Source: Lineus longissimus (taxonomy: Eukaryota; Nemertea; Pilidiophora; Heteronemertea; Lineidae). Taken from it: a stretch of DNA of 64,000 bases. This document shows, piece by piece, positions 10,835 to 21,645 of the stretch. The first letter of the stretch is position 1, and the number at the start of each line of letters is the position of its first letter. The notes under the pieces were generated by a model. That model was not told the DNA's origin, made no database searches, and saw only the letters and a program-made list of their open reading frames with translations. The position numbers and the translations under genes are program-made. Where the stretch lies: the NCBI RefSeq assembly GCF_910592395.1, contig NC_088308.1, positions 3,472,001 through 3,536,000 of the forward strand. Reading direction: 5' to 3'.

Positions 10835-12261
10835 TTAGCAATACAACAACTTCCTCAATATATCGACTGTGTCTGCTCTGTATCGGCGACCTCCACCAAC
10901 ACAGTAGAGATAAAAGTTGCAAGCATAATTGCAACATAAAAGATTATAAACAATTTCGGCCTCAACTGCGTAACGAAGAAACCAATATTCTTTTGTCAAA
11001 TCATAAGCAACCCCTGGTATTGTCGTAATTAAGACATACAGACGGAGTGGCATTGTTGTGACGACGTAGGCGATGCTAACAAACACGAGCATGCGCGTAA
11101 GCTGTTCTGTTTCTTTCCGGTTCCTCTGACCTTCACCTTGAAACTCCATCTTTAAACGTTCTTGGGAAGCTAGTCGAACTGTGATGATAATGGTGACGTT
11201 GCTTCCTAAAATTATGACGAATGGCAGGAATGCTCCAAATACTAGTTGAAAACTTGAGATAATATGATCAACAACTGGATAATTTTCTACTTGAATGAAA
11301 AGACTTTCGTCACCTAAAAGTAAAATAAAGACTGTTTTGACTTTTTTAAAGACAATACTAGTGTTTCATTTTACTTTTTGTTCAGGATACCGTCATAGCT
11401 TTACTTCTAATTTCCGTAGTCGTGAAATAGTTCAATGCAATTTTCTATGCCTTGGATTTTGCACGCACTACAAATTCAAATGGTCATATTGATTCCTACC
11501 TGTCTCTCGGTTTCGCACATATTTGTGGGTCAGAAACGTATTTAAATTGAGTATCACGAACACTGTGGTAGTGATGACTACTATTTTTCCTGTCCTTGAT
11601 TTGTTGCAGAGTCTCGAGGCAGACATTGGGAACTTGACAGCTATGAGCCTGTCCAGGGACATCTCAGCCAGAAACAGCCCTGATAGCATTGATGTGGTGT
11701 AAGACATGAACCAATGGTACCTGCAGATAATTATGTAGAGGCATAACAAATGCAAGGATTACAGTAACATTTTCTTGATAAAAAGATCTGCTGTATCGCT
11801 TCGTATAGAAGAGTGTAAAAAGTGACACTGTACATTTGCACAGAATTTTCAAGACTGTCGTCGTATATCGTTGATAATCCAGAACCCACTGGCAATATGC
11901 TTTCAAAAGAATCATTTACTTACTTAAATACATATTCCCTTAGATGTGGTATCTCACTTCCTAGTCCCGAAAAATAGAGTCTCATTTGAAATAAAGGCCG
12001 GAACCAGGCAAACTCAAGTAAAAACAACGTATCAACCACAGCCATAGCAGCTATATAGATACAGGGCGACAAGCTCCTATTATGTTTCCTGCCAGATACC
12101 AACATAGCCATGATATTTCCAGGGATACCAAACACTACTGGCACAACCCAAAGGTAATTGCTGGAAATCTGCAAGAAAACTCGGAGGCCGTTGTGCTCGT
12201 CCACTTTCTCCTTTACGACGAAAGGTGTACTGGAAGCATTCAATATTATGTTATCATCCAT
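10835..12261 (-). CDS. Three-exon orphan class A GPCR, array copy 2
   Basis: Exons on minus: 12261-11924, 11720-11500 and 11313-10835 (338 + 221 + 479 nt), giving 345 residues. Intron phases are 2 then 1, as in every copy. Exon 3 is shorter than in the neighbours because the tail stops soon after GGGRRYR, at a Leu-Leu-Tyr-Cys end. Motifs: N-terminal NAS sequon, GIPGN in TM1, AVVD in TM2, LDRL after TM3, GEGQRNRKET in ICL3, TM6 VVTTMP lacking Trp 6.48, TM7 CNFYLY. There is no TM3 or ECL2 Cys. Copy 2 resembles copy 1 more in exon 3 (CCNYACNFYLY) than it resembles copies 3-5 (CCNNAINFYLY). Orphan receptor; ligand unknown. Confidence 0.88.
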
Positions 12262-12997
12262 CCCGCTGATGTTACTCTACATTTTAGCACAACGGAGATA
12301 GAGAATTGAACAATTAGTTTTGAATATATTCAAATCCTTGCAGCATCGATATGTAGTTATTCAAATAGATAATGAATGTACCATCAACACTTGAAGGACA
12401 AGCACGACTTCCCAAGGTAATGCACTTCAATGTTTTCGTGACTCCTATGTTCTCGTGGTGCACGCCCTAGTTTATCTAGCCTCATTATGGTTTGTATCAC
12501 TAGTATTCAAGTTGAGTCGACACGAGCCAAGGGTTTGAAGGAATTTACATGTAAGCGATGTCAAAGTCTTGATCATCAATATGGTCCAAGGGATATCTCA
12601 CCTCACGGCAGCACACCATGCTAATCGTCCTCATGGGTCCATCTCGATCAAGTGCATCGAATTTATTGATGGCCGTTGGATTTGTTTAGATTTCGTTGCT
12701 GTATCAATAGAGCATGATTTCTTACTCTCGTTTGGGCAAACCAAATAACATCACGAAATGTGTATCCGGCTTCATACGTCACTTGCATTACCATTTGCAC
12801 AATAACATCTAAAAGCGCACATGGAAATAATCTACAGCAGCTATGATTTTCACTTTCAATGTGTATTTCTGGTAACTCTGCGCATGGAGCTGTGCTTTAT
12901 CAGAGTCTTCCATATTTAAATTTATTGAAAGACTGTGGTTATATATAGGTACAGCTATAAAAGGTTCGAAGTGATAACAGTATACATGTAACAATAT
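12262..12997. other. Intergenic spacer between array copies 2 and 3
   Basis: AT-rich, with no recognisable coding sequence or repeat. It presumably carries the promoter of copy 2 and the short 3' end of copy 3. Confidence 0.5.
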
Positions 12998-13002
12998 TTA
13001 TT
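12997..13002 (-). terminator. Polyadenylation-signal-like hexamer overlapping the stop of copy 3
   Basis: On minus the copy 3 reading frame ends GATAAATAAATATT, so an AATAAA overlaps the TAA stop codon (plus-strand TTTATT at 12997-13002). If used, the 3' UTR would be very short; the match may also be chance in AT-rich sequence. Confidence 0.25.
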
Positions 13003-14896
13003 TATCATTTTGGATATGTTTCGTTTTGAATGAACAGTGCAACATCCCTTTCAGTATATCAACTGTATCCTTTCTGTATCTTTGGCCCCCACCGACGCAG
13101 TAAAGATAGAAATTAATCGCATTGTTACAGCATAGCAGGTCATAGAGAATTTCACTTTCAACGCCAAACCGTAGATACCAATAGCTATTATTAAAATCAT
13201 AACCCAGACTCGGTATGTTAATAACCACCCCATGTAAGCGTAGAGGCAATGTCGTAACCACGTAAGCGATGCTGACTAGCACAAGCATGCGCGTTAAGTG
13301 TTTGGTCTCTTTCCGTTTCCTCTGACCTTCACCTTGGTTTTCCATCTTCTGGCGTTGTATCGAAGCAATTCGAACTGTTATGATTATCCAGACGTTGCTT
13401 CCCAAAATGATGGCAAATGGCAACACTGCTCCAAATACCAGATCAAAAGCTGATACAAAGCGCTGAACAATTGGATATTTTTCCGCATCAAGGAAAAGGT
13501 CTTCGTATCCTAACAGTTAAAAGAAAATACATGTTAACTCAATTTTCGGGAATCATAAATTGTCTAAAACATGGAACATTCTAATCAATTCCATAATGAA
13601 TTCATTAAAATCAAACAAAGCAACCGTCAAATTGGGAAATTTTACTTTTAATCAGTTGCAATCTTTAACAGTATGAGTTTGAGGCCTTAATTGGTGTTCT
13701 GTCACCTGATGTTGAGTCATTGGTACTTAAATGATTCAAATGCGCTTTAATGGTCATCAGGGTTTGCTTCCTTTTGTCTGTCCCTCCAGCATGGCAGGGG
13801 ATGACGTCAGGTAAAACCACTCTAAAACGTTTTGCTGAGTTACCTTCCGCTTACCTGTCTCACGGTTTCTCACGTGTTTGTAGGTAAAAAAGATACTCAA
13901 ATTAAGGAGTGCGATTACAACTGTAGTTATGACTACTATTTTTCTTGTCCTTGATTTGTCGCAGAGCCTCGATGCAGACATAGGGAACCTGACAGCTATG
14001 AGCCTGTCCAGGGACATCTCAGCCAGAAACAGTCCTGACAGCATAGATGTGGCCGACGACATAAACCAGTGGTACCTGTGAATTAAAAAGGGACGATCTC
14101 TAGCATCATACAAAAGGACTTTAAATAACTTAATGCATTTGGAAACAATTCTCAGTAAAACTACTAAAGGAAAACAATTGTGGAGAAGTACATAATTATC
14201 ATGATAATCGGGTACGTACAGCAGACTTCGGTGCTTCCAGTTCTGGAGACAAGTGATGAAGTATTGACAAAAAACGTGAAATGAGTTGGCATAGAGTTTA
14301 TATATTCGCTGCATGCTATGGCAGCTGTTGATCTGAGTCAATATGTTCGTATATTGCAGTGCTATCGGTCATTCCGTTTTATTAGCGTAACAGGCAGCTA
14401 AGCCGGCAAAACGAAGACAAGAGTCTATTCAAACATACAAATAAATGTGCTTTTCCGACTCACATTTTAAGTTGAAGTTACACGTACATGTAGAAATGCA
14501 AGTATTTCAAACATGTCTTCTCCTCCTTACAAGCTGTTTTATCATTTTATTGTTTACTTACTTATAGGCGTATTCCCTAAGGTGTGGTATGTCCTCGCCA
14601 AGTCCAGAAAAATAAAGCGTCATTTGAATGACAGGTCGGAACCAAGCTAACCCAACCAAGAACAACGTGTCTGCAACAGCCATTGCCATTATATAGATAC
14701 ACGGAGACAAATCCTTATTATGTTTTCTACTAGCCACTAGCAGAGACATAATGTTTCCAGGGATGCCAATGACCACTGGCACCACCCAAAGATGATCAGT
14801 CAAATGCTGGAATAAAAGTCTTAGGCCTTGGTGTTCGTCACTTCCTTCCCTTTTGGTGACATTTACACCGTTTAAGCTTACACTTAGTTGATCCAT
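12998..14896 (-). CDS. Three-exon orphan class A GPCR, array copy 3
   Basis: Exons on minus: 14896-14562, 14075-13855 and 13509-12998 (335 + 221 + 512 nt), giving 355 residues. The start is the ATG of MDQLSV, shared with copies 4 and 5; the codons upstream in frame give only a TTG. Landmarks: NVT sequon near residue 15, Asn 1.50 at 48, Asp 2.50 at 76, intron 1 after the codon for Tyr 111, DRL at 135-137, ICL3 GEGQRKRKET, TM6 VVTTLP, TM7 CNNAINFYLY and GGGQRYRKD. Intron 1 is homologous to intron 1 of copies 4 and 5, so whole genomic units were duplicated. Its exon 2 differs by LCDKS where the others have LCNKS. Its tail (TKHIQNDK) differs from the shared tail of copies 4 and 5. Confidence 0.9.
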
Positions 14897-15475
14897 AGAA
14901 ACCCGCAAATGTGTTCTATTTCACGGGCCGGAGAGGGGAAGTTGAATAGAGCTTCCCCCTCAGGTCTGCTTCAGCGTATACTTTTGCAGGAATAACGTCT
15001 ATCGAAATTGTGACGACGACGGTATCAACATAAAGTTCCGCCCATAGAGCTGGGTCCACTAATGGCAATCTTTGTCGTAAACACTTTATATTAAGTCTCA
15101 AAAGTGGTGGTTCAAGGCTATCACATTCTATGTCTATTAATAGAATTCTTTTTGTTCGCCATATCTGCGATTCAACAGTCATGACTATATAGCGCGTACA
15201 TCAACTTTAAACATCCTGGGGCTGTCTCAATAAGGCTTCTCCGGCAAGACGTCTGGCTATCCTCCGCAGAATGTTTTGTTTATTTTGTCCTTTTTGTTTG
15301 TGGGGTGGTTTTTTGGTACATTTTTTTGTAGGTATTGTTATCAATGCCTACGTCAAGGTCTATATTGTTAGACATTTATTTGACACCTTCTGTCTGGACT
15401 CTTTTAGATGGTATCAGTTTTCCATTGTCTTGAAATTAAAAGCGCTGTCCGTGACTAAAACCGCATTTCAATTCT
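14897..15475. repeat. Duplicated intergenic block upstream of array copy 3
   Basis: This block closely matches 17422-17982 upstream of copy 4, and part of it (about 15050-15210) matches 20461-20650 upstream of copy 5. Both full blocks carry similar open stretches beginning MFCLFCP, but these reflect shared duplication rather than protein conservation, because the second breaks off earlier. It likely includes the promoter of copy 3. Confidence 0.7.
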
Positions 15476-17421
15476 TCAATTAAGCGAGTCTTTCCTTTTT
15501 TTGAATGAACAATGAAGGAACCCTTTCAATATATTAACTGTATCCTTTCTGTATCTCTGCCCCCCACCGACGCAGTAAAGATAGAAATTAATCGCATTGT
15601 TACAGCATAGCAGATCATAGAGAATTTCACTTTCAACGCCAAACCGTAGATACCAATAGCTATTATTAAAATCATAACCCAGACTCGGTATGTTAATAAT
15701 CACCCCATGCAAGCGTAGAGGCAATGTCGTAACCACGTACGCGATGCTGACTAGCACAAGCATGCGCGTTAAGTGTTTGGTCTCTTTCCGTTTCCTCTGA
15801 CCTTCACCTTGGTTTTCCATCTTCTGGCGTTGTATCGAAGCAATTCGAACTGTTATGATTATCCAGACGTTGCTTCCCAAAATGATGGCAAATGGCAACA
15901 CTGCTCCAAATACCAGTTCAAAAGCTGATACAATGCGCTGAACAATTGGATATTTTTCCGCATCAAGAAAAAGATCTTCGTATCCTAAAAGATAAACGAA
16001 AATACATGTAAACTCAATTTTCGGGAATCATGAATTGTCTAAAAAATGGCACATTCTAATCAATTCTATAATGAATTCATTAAAAATCAACAAAGCAACC
16101 GTCAACTTTGGAAATTTTACTTTTGATCAGTTGCAATCTTTAACAGTATGAGTTTGAGGCCTTAATTGGTGTTCTGTCACCTGATGTTGAGTCATTGATA
16201 CTTAAATGAATCAAATGCGCTTTCATGGTCATTAGGGCTTGCTTCCTTTTATCTGTCCCTCCAGCATGGCAAGTGATGACGTCAGGTAAAACCACTCTCA
16301 AAACGTTTTGCTGAGTTACCTTCCACTTACCTGTCTCACGGTTTCTTACGTGTTTGTGGGAAAAAAAGATATTCAAATTAAGGATTGTGATTACAACTGT
16401 AGTGATGACTACTATTTTTCTTGTCCTTGATTTGTTGCATAGCCTCGAGGCAGACATTGGGAATCTGACAGCTATGAGCCTGTCCAGGGACATCTCAGCA
16501 AGAAACAGCCCTGATAGCATAGATGTGGCTGACGATATAAACCAATGGTACCTGTGAATCAAAAATGGACGATCTCTAGCATCATTATACACTGAAGACC
16601 TTTTATTTAACAATCAATGACCAGATTAAGATAATGCAAAGGTTTTTAGATAACTTAATGTATTTGGAAACAGTTCTCAATAAAACTACTAAAAAAAAAA
16701 ACTATGGCGAAGTACACGTACATTGTTATCATGATGTTCTGGTACGAACTTCTGTAGACTTCCGTGCTTCTGGAGACAAGTGATGACGTATTGACAAAAA
16801 ACTTGAAATGATTCGGCATGAGTTTATATATTCGCTTCATGCTATGACAACTGTTGATCTGAGTCAATATGTTCGTATATTGCAGTGCTATCGGTCATTC
16901 CGTTTTATTAGCGTAACAGGCAGCTAAGCCGGCAAAACGAAGACAAGAGTCTATTCAAACATACAAATAAATGTGCTTTTCCGACTCACATTTTAAGTTG
17001 AAGTTACACGTACATGTAGAAATGCAAGTATTTTAAACATATCTTCTCCTCCTTACAAGTTGTTTCTCATTTTATTCTATACTTACTTATAGGCGTATTC
17101 CCTAAGGTGTGGTATGTCCTCGCCAAGTCCAGAAAAATAAAGCGTCATTTGTATGACAGGTCGGAACCAAGCCATCCCAACCAAGAACAACGTGTCTGCA
17201 ACAGCCATTGCCGTTATATAAATACACGGAGACAAATCCTTATTATGTTTTCTACTAGCCACAAGCAGAGACATAATGTTTCCAGGGATGCCAATGACCA
17301 CTGGCACCACCCAAAGATGATCAGTCAAATGCTGGAATAAAAGTCTAAGGCCTTGGTGTTCGTCACTTTCTTCCTTTTTGGTGACATTTAAACTGCTTAA
17401 GCTCACACGTAGTTGATCCAT
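15476..17421 (-). CDS. Three-exon orphan class A GPCR, array copy 4
   Basis: Exons on minus: 17421-17087, 16551-16331 and 15984-15476 (335 + 221 + 509 nt), giving 354 residues. All three exons, splice phases and introns align with copies 3 and 5. Landmarks: NVT sequon at residue 12, Asn 1.50 at 48, Asp 2.50 at 76, DRL at 135-137, TM5 GSNVWIIITV (Trp shared with copy 3), and tail KKRKDSLN (shared with copy 5). Tyr 111 occupies position 3.25. Exon 3 is nearly identical to that of copy 3 over TM5-TM7 yet shares its 3' end with copy 5, a mosaic suggesting gene conversion. Ligand and tissue unknown. Confidence 0.9.
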
Positions 17422-17982
17422 TGGAACCCGCAAATGTGTTCTATTTTATTGGCCGTAGAGGCAAATTTGAATAATACTTCGGTCCAGGTCTGCTTCAAGG
17501 TCTACTGTTGCAAGAATAACGCCTATCGAAATTGTGACGACGGAATCAACATAAAGTTCGGCACTAATGGCAATCCTTGTCGTAAACACTTTATATTAAG
17601 TCTCAAAAGTGGTGGTTCAAGGCTATCACATTCTATGTCTATTAATAGAATTCTATTTTGTTCACCATATCTGCGATTCAACAGTAATGACTATATAGCG
17701 CGTACATCAACTTCAAACATCCTGGGGCTGTCTCAATAAGGCTTCTCCGGCAAGACGTCTGGCTATCCTCCGCAGAATGTTTTGTTTATTTTGTCCTTCT
17801 TGTTTGTGGGGAGGTTTTTTGGTACAATGTTTTGTAGGTATTGTTATCAATGCCTACGTCAAGGTCTATATTGTTAGACATTCATTTGACACCTTCTGTC
17901 TGGACTCTTTTAGATGGGATCAGTTTTCCATTGTCTTGAAATTAAAATGCGCTGTCCGTGACTAAAACCACATTTCAATTCT
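17422..17982. repeat. Duplicated intergenic block upstream of array copy 4
   Basis: Copy of the block at 14897-15475, with small indels and substitutions. It presumably carries the promoter of copy 4 and the 3' flank of copy 5. No independent gene is seen. Confidence 0.7.
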
Positions 17983-19731
17983 TCAATTAAGCGAGTCTTT
18001 CCTTTTTTTGAATGAACAATGAAGGAACCCTTTCAATATATTAACTGTATCCTTTCTGTATCTCTGCCCCCCACCGACGCAGTAAAGATAGAAATTAATC
18101 GCGTTGTTACAGCATAGCAGATCATAGAGAATTTCACTTTCAACGCCAAACCGTAGATACCAATAGCTATTATCAAAATCATAACCCAGACTCGGTATGT
18201 TAATAACCACCCCATGCAAGCGTAGAGGCAAATTCGTAACCACGTACGCGATGCTGACTAGCACAAGCATGCGCGTTAAGTGTTTGGTCTCTTTCCGTTT
18301 CCTCTGACCTTCACCTTGGTTTTCCATCTTCTGGCGTTGTATCGAAGCAATTCGAACTGTTATGATTATTAAGACGTTGCTGCCCATAATGATGGCAAAT
18401 GGCAACACTGCTCCAAATACCAGATCAAAAGCTGATACAATGCGCTGAACAATTGGATATTTTTCCGCATCAAGGAAAATATTTTCGTATCCTTAAAAGA
18501 AGAAATATTTAACTCAATTCTCTGAAATCATAAATTGCCTAAAATATAAAACATTTCAATTTCATAAAACATTCGTTATGCTGAAACAAAGCAACCGTCA
18601 ATTTTGGAAGACATTGGAAAAACTTCTTAAATAAACTGAATATTCATGAGGACCAACAACGACTCGCCCTAAATTGCTGACTAAGAGTTTCTCTCGCTTA
18701 CCTGTCTCACGGTTTCTCACGTGTTTGCGGGTAAAGAATGTATTCAAATTAAGGATTGTGATTACAACTGTAGTGATGACTACTAATTTTCTTGTCCTTG
18801 ATTTGTTGCATAGCCTCGAGGCAGACATTGGGAACTTGACAGCTATGAGCCTGTCCAGGGACATCTCAGCAAGAAACAGCCCTGATAGCATAGATGTGGC
18901 CGACGATATAAACCAGTGGTACCTGTGAATTAAAAATGGACGATCTCTAGCATCATACAATGAAGACCTTTCATGAACCAATCAATGACCAGATCAAGAT
19001 AAAAAAAGAAAGAAAGATAAAGAAAAAATATTATGGAGAAGTACATACTTATCATGATATTCTGGTACGAACTTCAGTAGACTTCCGTGCTTCTGGAGAC
19101 AAGTGATGAAGTCTTGACAAAAAAAGTGAAATGAGTCGGCATAGAGTTTATATATTCGCTGCATGCTATGGTAGCTGTTGATCTGAGTCAATATGTTCGT
19201 ATATTGCAGTGCAATCGGTCATTCCGTTTAGCATTACAGGCAGCAATGCAAAGTGAAGACAAGTTCTATTTTAGCATACAAACGAATGTGCTTTTCCGAC
19301 TCACATTTTAAGTTGAAGTTACATGTAGAAATTCATGTGTTTTAAACATATTTTCTTATACTTACGAGCTGTTTTATCATTTTATTGATTACTCACTTAT
19401 AGGCGTATTCCCTAAGGTGTGGTATGTCCTCGCCAAGTCCAGAAAAGTAAAGCGTCATTTGTATGACAGGTCGGAACCAAGCCATCCCAACCAAGAACAA
19501 CGTGTCTGCAACAGCCATTGCCATTATATAAATACACGGAGACAAATCCTTATTATGTTTTCTACTAGCCACTAGCAGAGACATAATGTTTCCAGGGATG
19601 CCAAAAACCACTGGCACCACCCAAAGATGATCAGTCAAATGCTGGAATAAGAGTCTAAGGCCTTGGTGTTCGTCACTTTCTTCCCTTCTGGTGACATTTA
19701 CACCGTTTAGACTTACACTTAGTTGATCCAT
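17983..19731 (-). CDS. Three-exon orphan class A GPCR, array copy 5
   Basis: Exons on minus: 19731-19397, 18922-18702 and 18491-17983 (335 + 221 + 509 nt), giving 354 residues. The first donor is GTGAGT instead of GTAAGT; the exon 3 acceptor is TTTTAAG. It starts at the ATG of MDQLSV. Landmarks are as in copy 4, with these differences: TM5 GSNVLIIITV, TM6 VVTNLP (Asn where class A has Trp 6.48), exon 2 RKLVVITT, and Lys in place of Arg in AVKFPM. The tail KKRKDSLN is identical to copy 4. No extracellular TM3-ECL2 Cys pair. It is the youngest-looking pair with copy 4 judging by their shared 3' ends. Confidence 0.9.
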
Positions 19732-21067
19732 TGGAATCCGCCAATGTTTTTATATTTCACGGCCAGAAGATTGCTCGCGTCATCGTCTGCTTCGAGGTTC
19801 ACTGTTGCAGGATTGAATCAGGTTTCTCAATTTTAACAGTGTACGATAGTGAAACAAGGGAACAGCCATCCTTAGTTGTACCTCATTCCAAATGTTTGTT
19901 CTACGACCTGTCTGTGGGAGAATCCACGGGAAATTCAGCTGCAGGCGTTGGACCAAAGCATTTGATTATACACATGCCTTGATTATACACAATTGTAAGC
20001 AAAACCTATCGTTTTTTTTTCAAATACTCAAAATATATACCCATTTCTTGAAAGCAATTTCTCCGTTATTGGAAAGAAACCGCCCTATAGAACTATCAAA
20101 AAGCTGATATGATTGCATGCCGACTTACCAGCGGTGTACGTGTTAATCCTAAAGTTCTGCTTTGAAGGTTGGATATACGCACATCATCGGTAGATCGGCA
20201 TGATTTGATCGTGACAAACCGGAACCACAGCGAAAACACGCATACGTTAGCACCAAAGCGAACTCGGACACACTCGACATAAACTTCCAGAGATGCCAGC
20301 ATTGTCATACATTTCTAGTACATTCAGAAAGGGAGGATACCCATAAAAAAACCAAACACTTGAGGGACGAGCATCGAAGGCTTTGTGTCTATATCATTAT
20401 CTAACAGTATAACCACCAGCCCCGCGCTGTTCGTGAGAATATCGGAATTATGACGTCGATAGCTGTGCACATATAACTGCGTCCACTAATGGCCATCCTT
20501 GTCGTAAACAGTTTATATTAAATATCTAAAGAGTTTGAACTGGTTGTTCAAAGCTATCATATTCCATTCTATTTTGTTCGCTATCTCTGCGTAACAACAG
20601 TAATGACTTAATATTATGAGTACGTCAAGTTACATAGTGTGGAACATCTTTGTGGCCAACTATTAGTTCGTGTACTCCACAAAACCATTTACCATTCAGT
20701 GACTAGATTAAAACATTTTTAATACATCGTACTCACAAGTTTCTAAATACCGGTATATAAAAAGTCGTCGCTTTAGCTACAACCATTAGCTTCACAATGG
20801 CAAAACGGATTTCCAAGATGGCCGCCTGGAGGCCAGAAATTATGTCCAATCGCGAAAACGAAAATGGAACCATACACATTTCCGGAGCTAGATATGACAA
20901 ATATTGATATAAACCATTGACTGTAGCTATTTTCAATGCCATCGAAAAGCGTTAACGCAACAGATAGCAATTAGAAAACGGCCAACAGAGACAGGTAGGA
21001 GTTGTCCATTAGCCTCGCATACAGTGTGCTTTTTCGGCTTACATTTTCATTAATGTGGCACCACCCA
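19732..21067. other. Intergenic region with an insertion in the third duplication unit
   Basis: Sequence near 19740-19810 and 20461-20650 corresponds to the upstream block of copies 3 and 4; the roughly 600 bp between does not. No gene, terminal repeats or transposase frame is evident in the inserted part. No exon 2 or exon 3 homologue for the adjacent relic exon is present here. Confidence 0.55.
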
Positions 21068-21305
21068 TGAACAACGTGTCTGCAACAGCCATTGCCATTA
21101 TATAAATACACGGAGACAAATCCTTATTATGTTTTCTACTAGCCACTAGCAGAGACATAATGTTTCCAGGGATGCCAAAGACCACTGGTACCACCCAAAG
21201 TTGATCAGTCAAATGCTGGAATAAAAGTCTAAGGCCTTGGTGTTCGTCACTTTCTACTCTGTTGGTGACATTTACACCATATTTGCCGACATGTAGTAGA
21301 TCCAT
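21068..21305 (-). pseudogene. Truncated exon-1 relic of the three-exon GPCR family
   Basis: Minus-strand sequence from an ATG at 21305 (MDLLHV) matches exon 1 of the array genes through the NVT sequon, TM1 (GIPGN) and TM2 (AVADTLF), then homology stops abruptly at about 21068. The end of TM2, ECL1 and the donor are missing, and no exon 2 or 3 lies between here and copy 5. The reading frame itself is still open, so the break is recent or the piece is tolerated. It could encode at most an 88-residue two-helix fragment; most likely a non-functional leftover of an unequal exchange. Confidence 0.8.
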
Positions 21306-21645
21306 TTTGACCCCGTTCGATGTTATTTCATCGGGCAGGTAATACGTGTTCGAAATATCTTACTTCCAGGCATGTTTCAAGGGGTCATTGTGACCGTATT
21401 TGGAACAAGCTGAAAATAACGGTTTTCATGGTCTTGTGCATGTCTATAGTCTTCGTCGCACCTCATTCCAAGTGCTTCTGCTACTCTTCAACGTCCATTA
21501 GATACCAGCATATTCAACCATTGCCGGTACAATCTCGTGACAAAATACGGTATGATAAAGGACGACCACTTCTCATTAGAATGGCGATGAAACGGGTAAG
21601 GTGCTCCATATGGACGCTATGAGGTTGTTATGAAAGCCAATTGTT
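21306..21645. other. Spacer between relic exon and array copy 6
   Basis: About 340 bp with no recognisable gene. It includes the former 5' flank of the relic and the 3' flank of copy 6. Confidence 0.5.

Larger units (their letters stand above)
12998..20650. repeat. Segmental tandem duplication, three units of about 2.5 kb
   Basis: Stop codons of copies 3, 4 and 5 lie at 12998, 15476 and 17983, spacings of 2478 and 2507 bp. Exons, both introns and the upstream intergenic DNA are recognisably the same in each unit. The third unit is interrupted upstream of its gene by roughly 600 bp (about 19815-20440) that the others lack, before homology resumes at about 20461 and ends near 20650. Confidence 0.8.

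Noticed and set aside
15271-15483. Open frame of 70 codons (MFCLFCP) repeated at 17777-17965
   Set aside because: Lies in duplicated intergenic DNA; the second copy ends differently and no start, signal or domain supports a protein.
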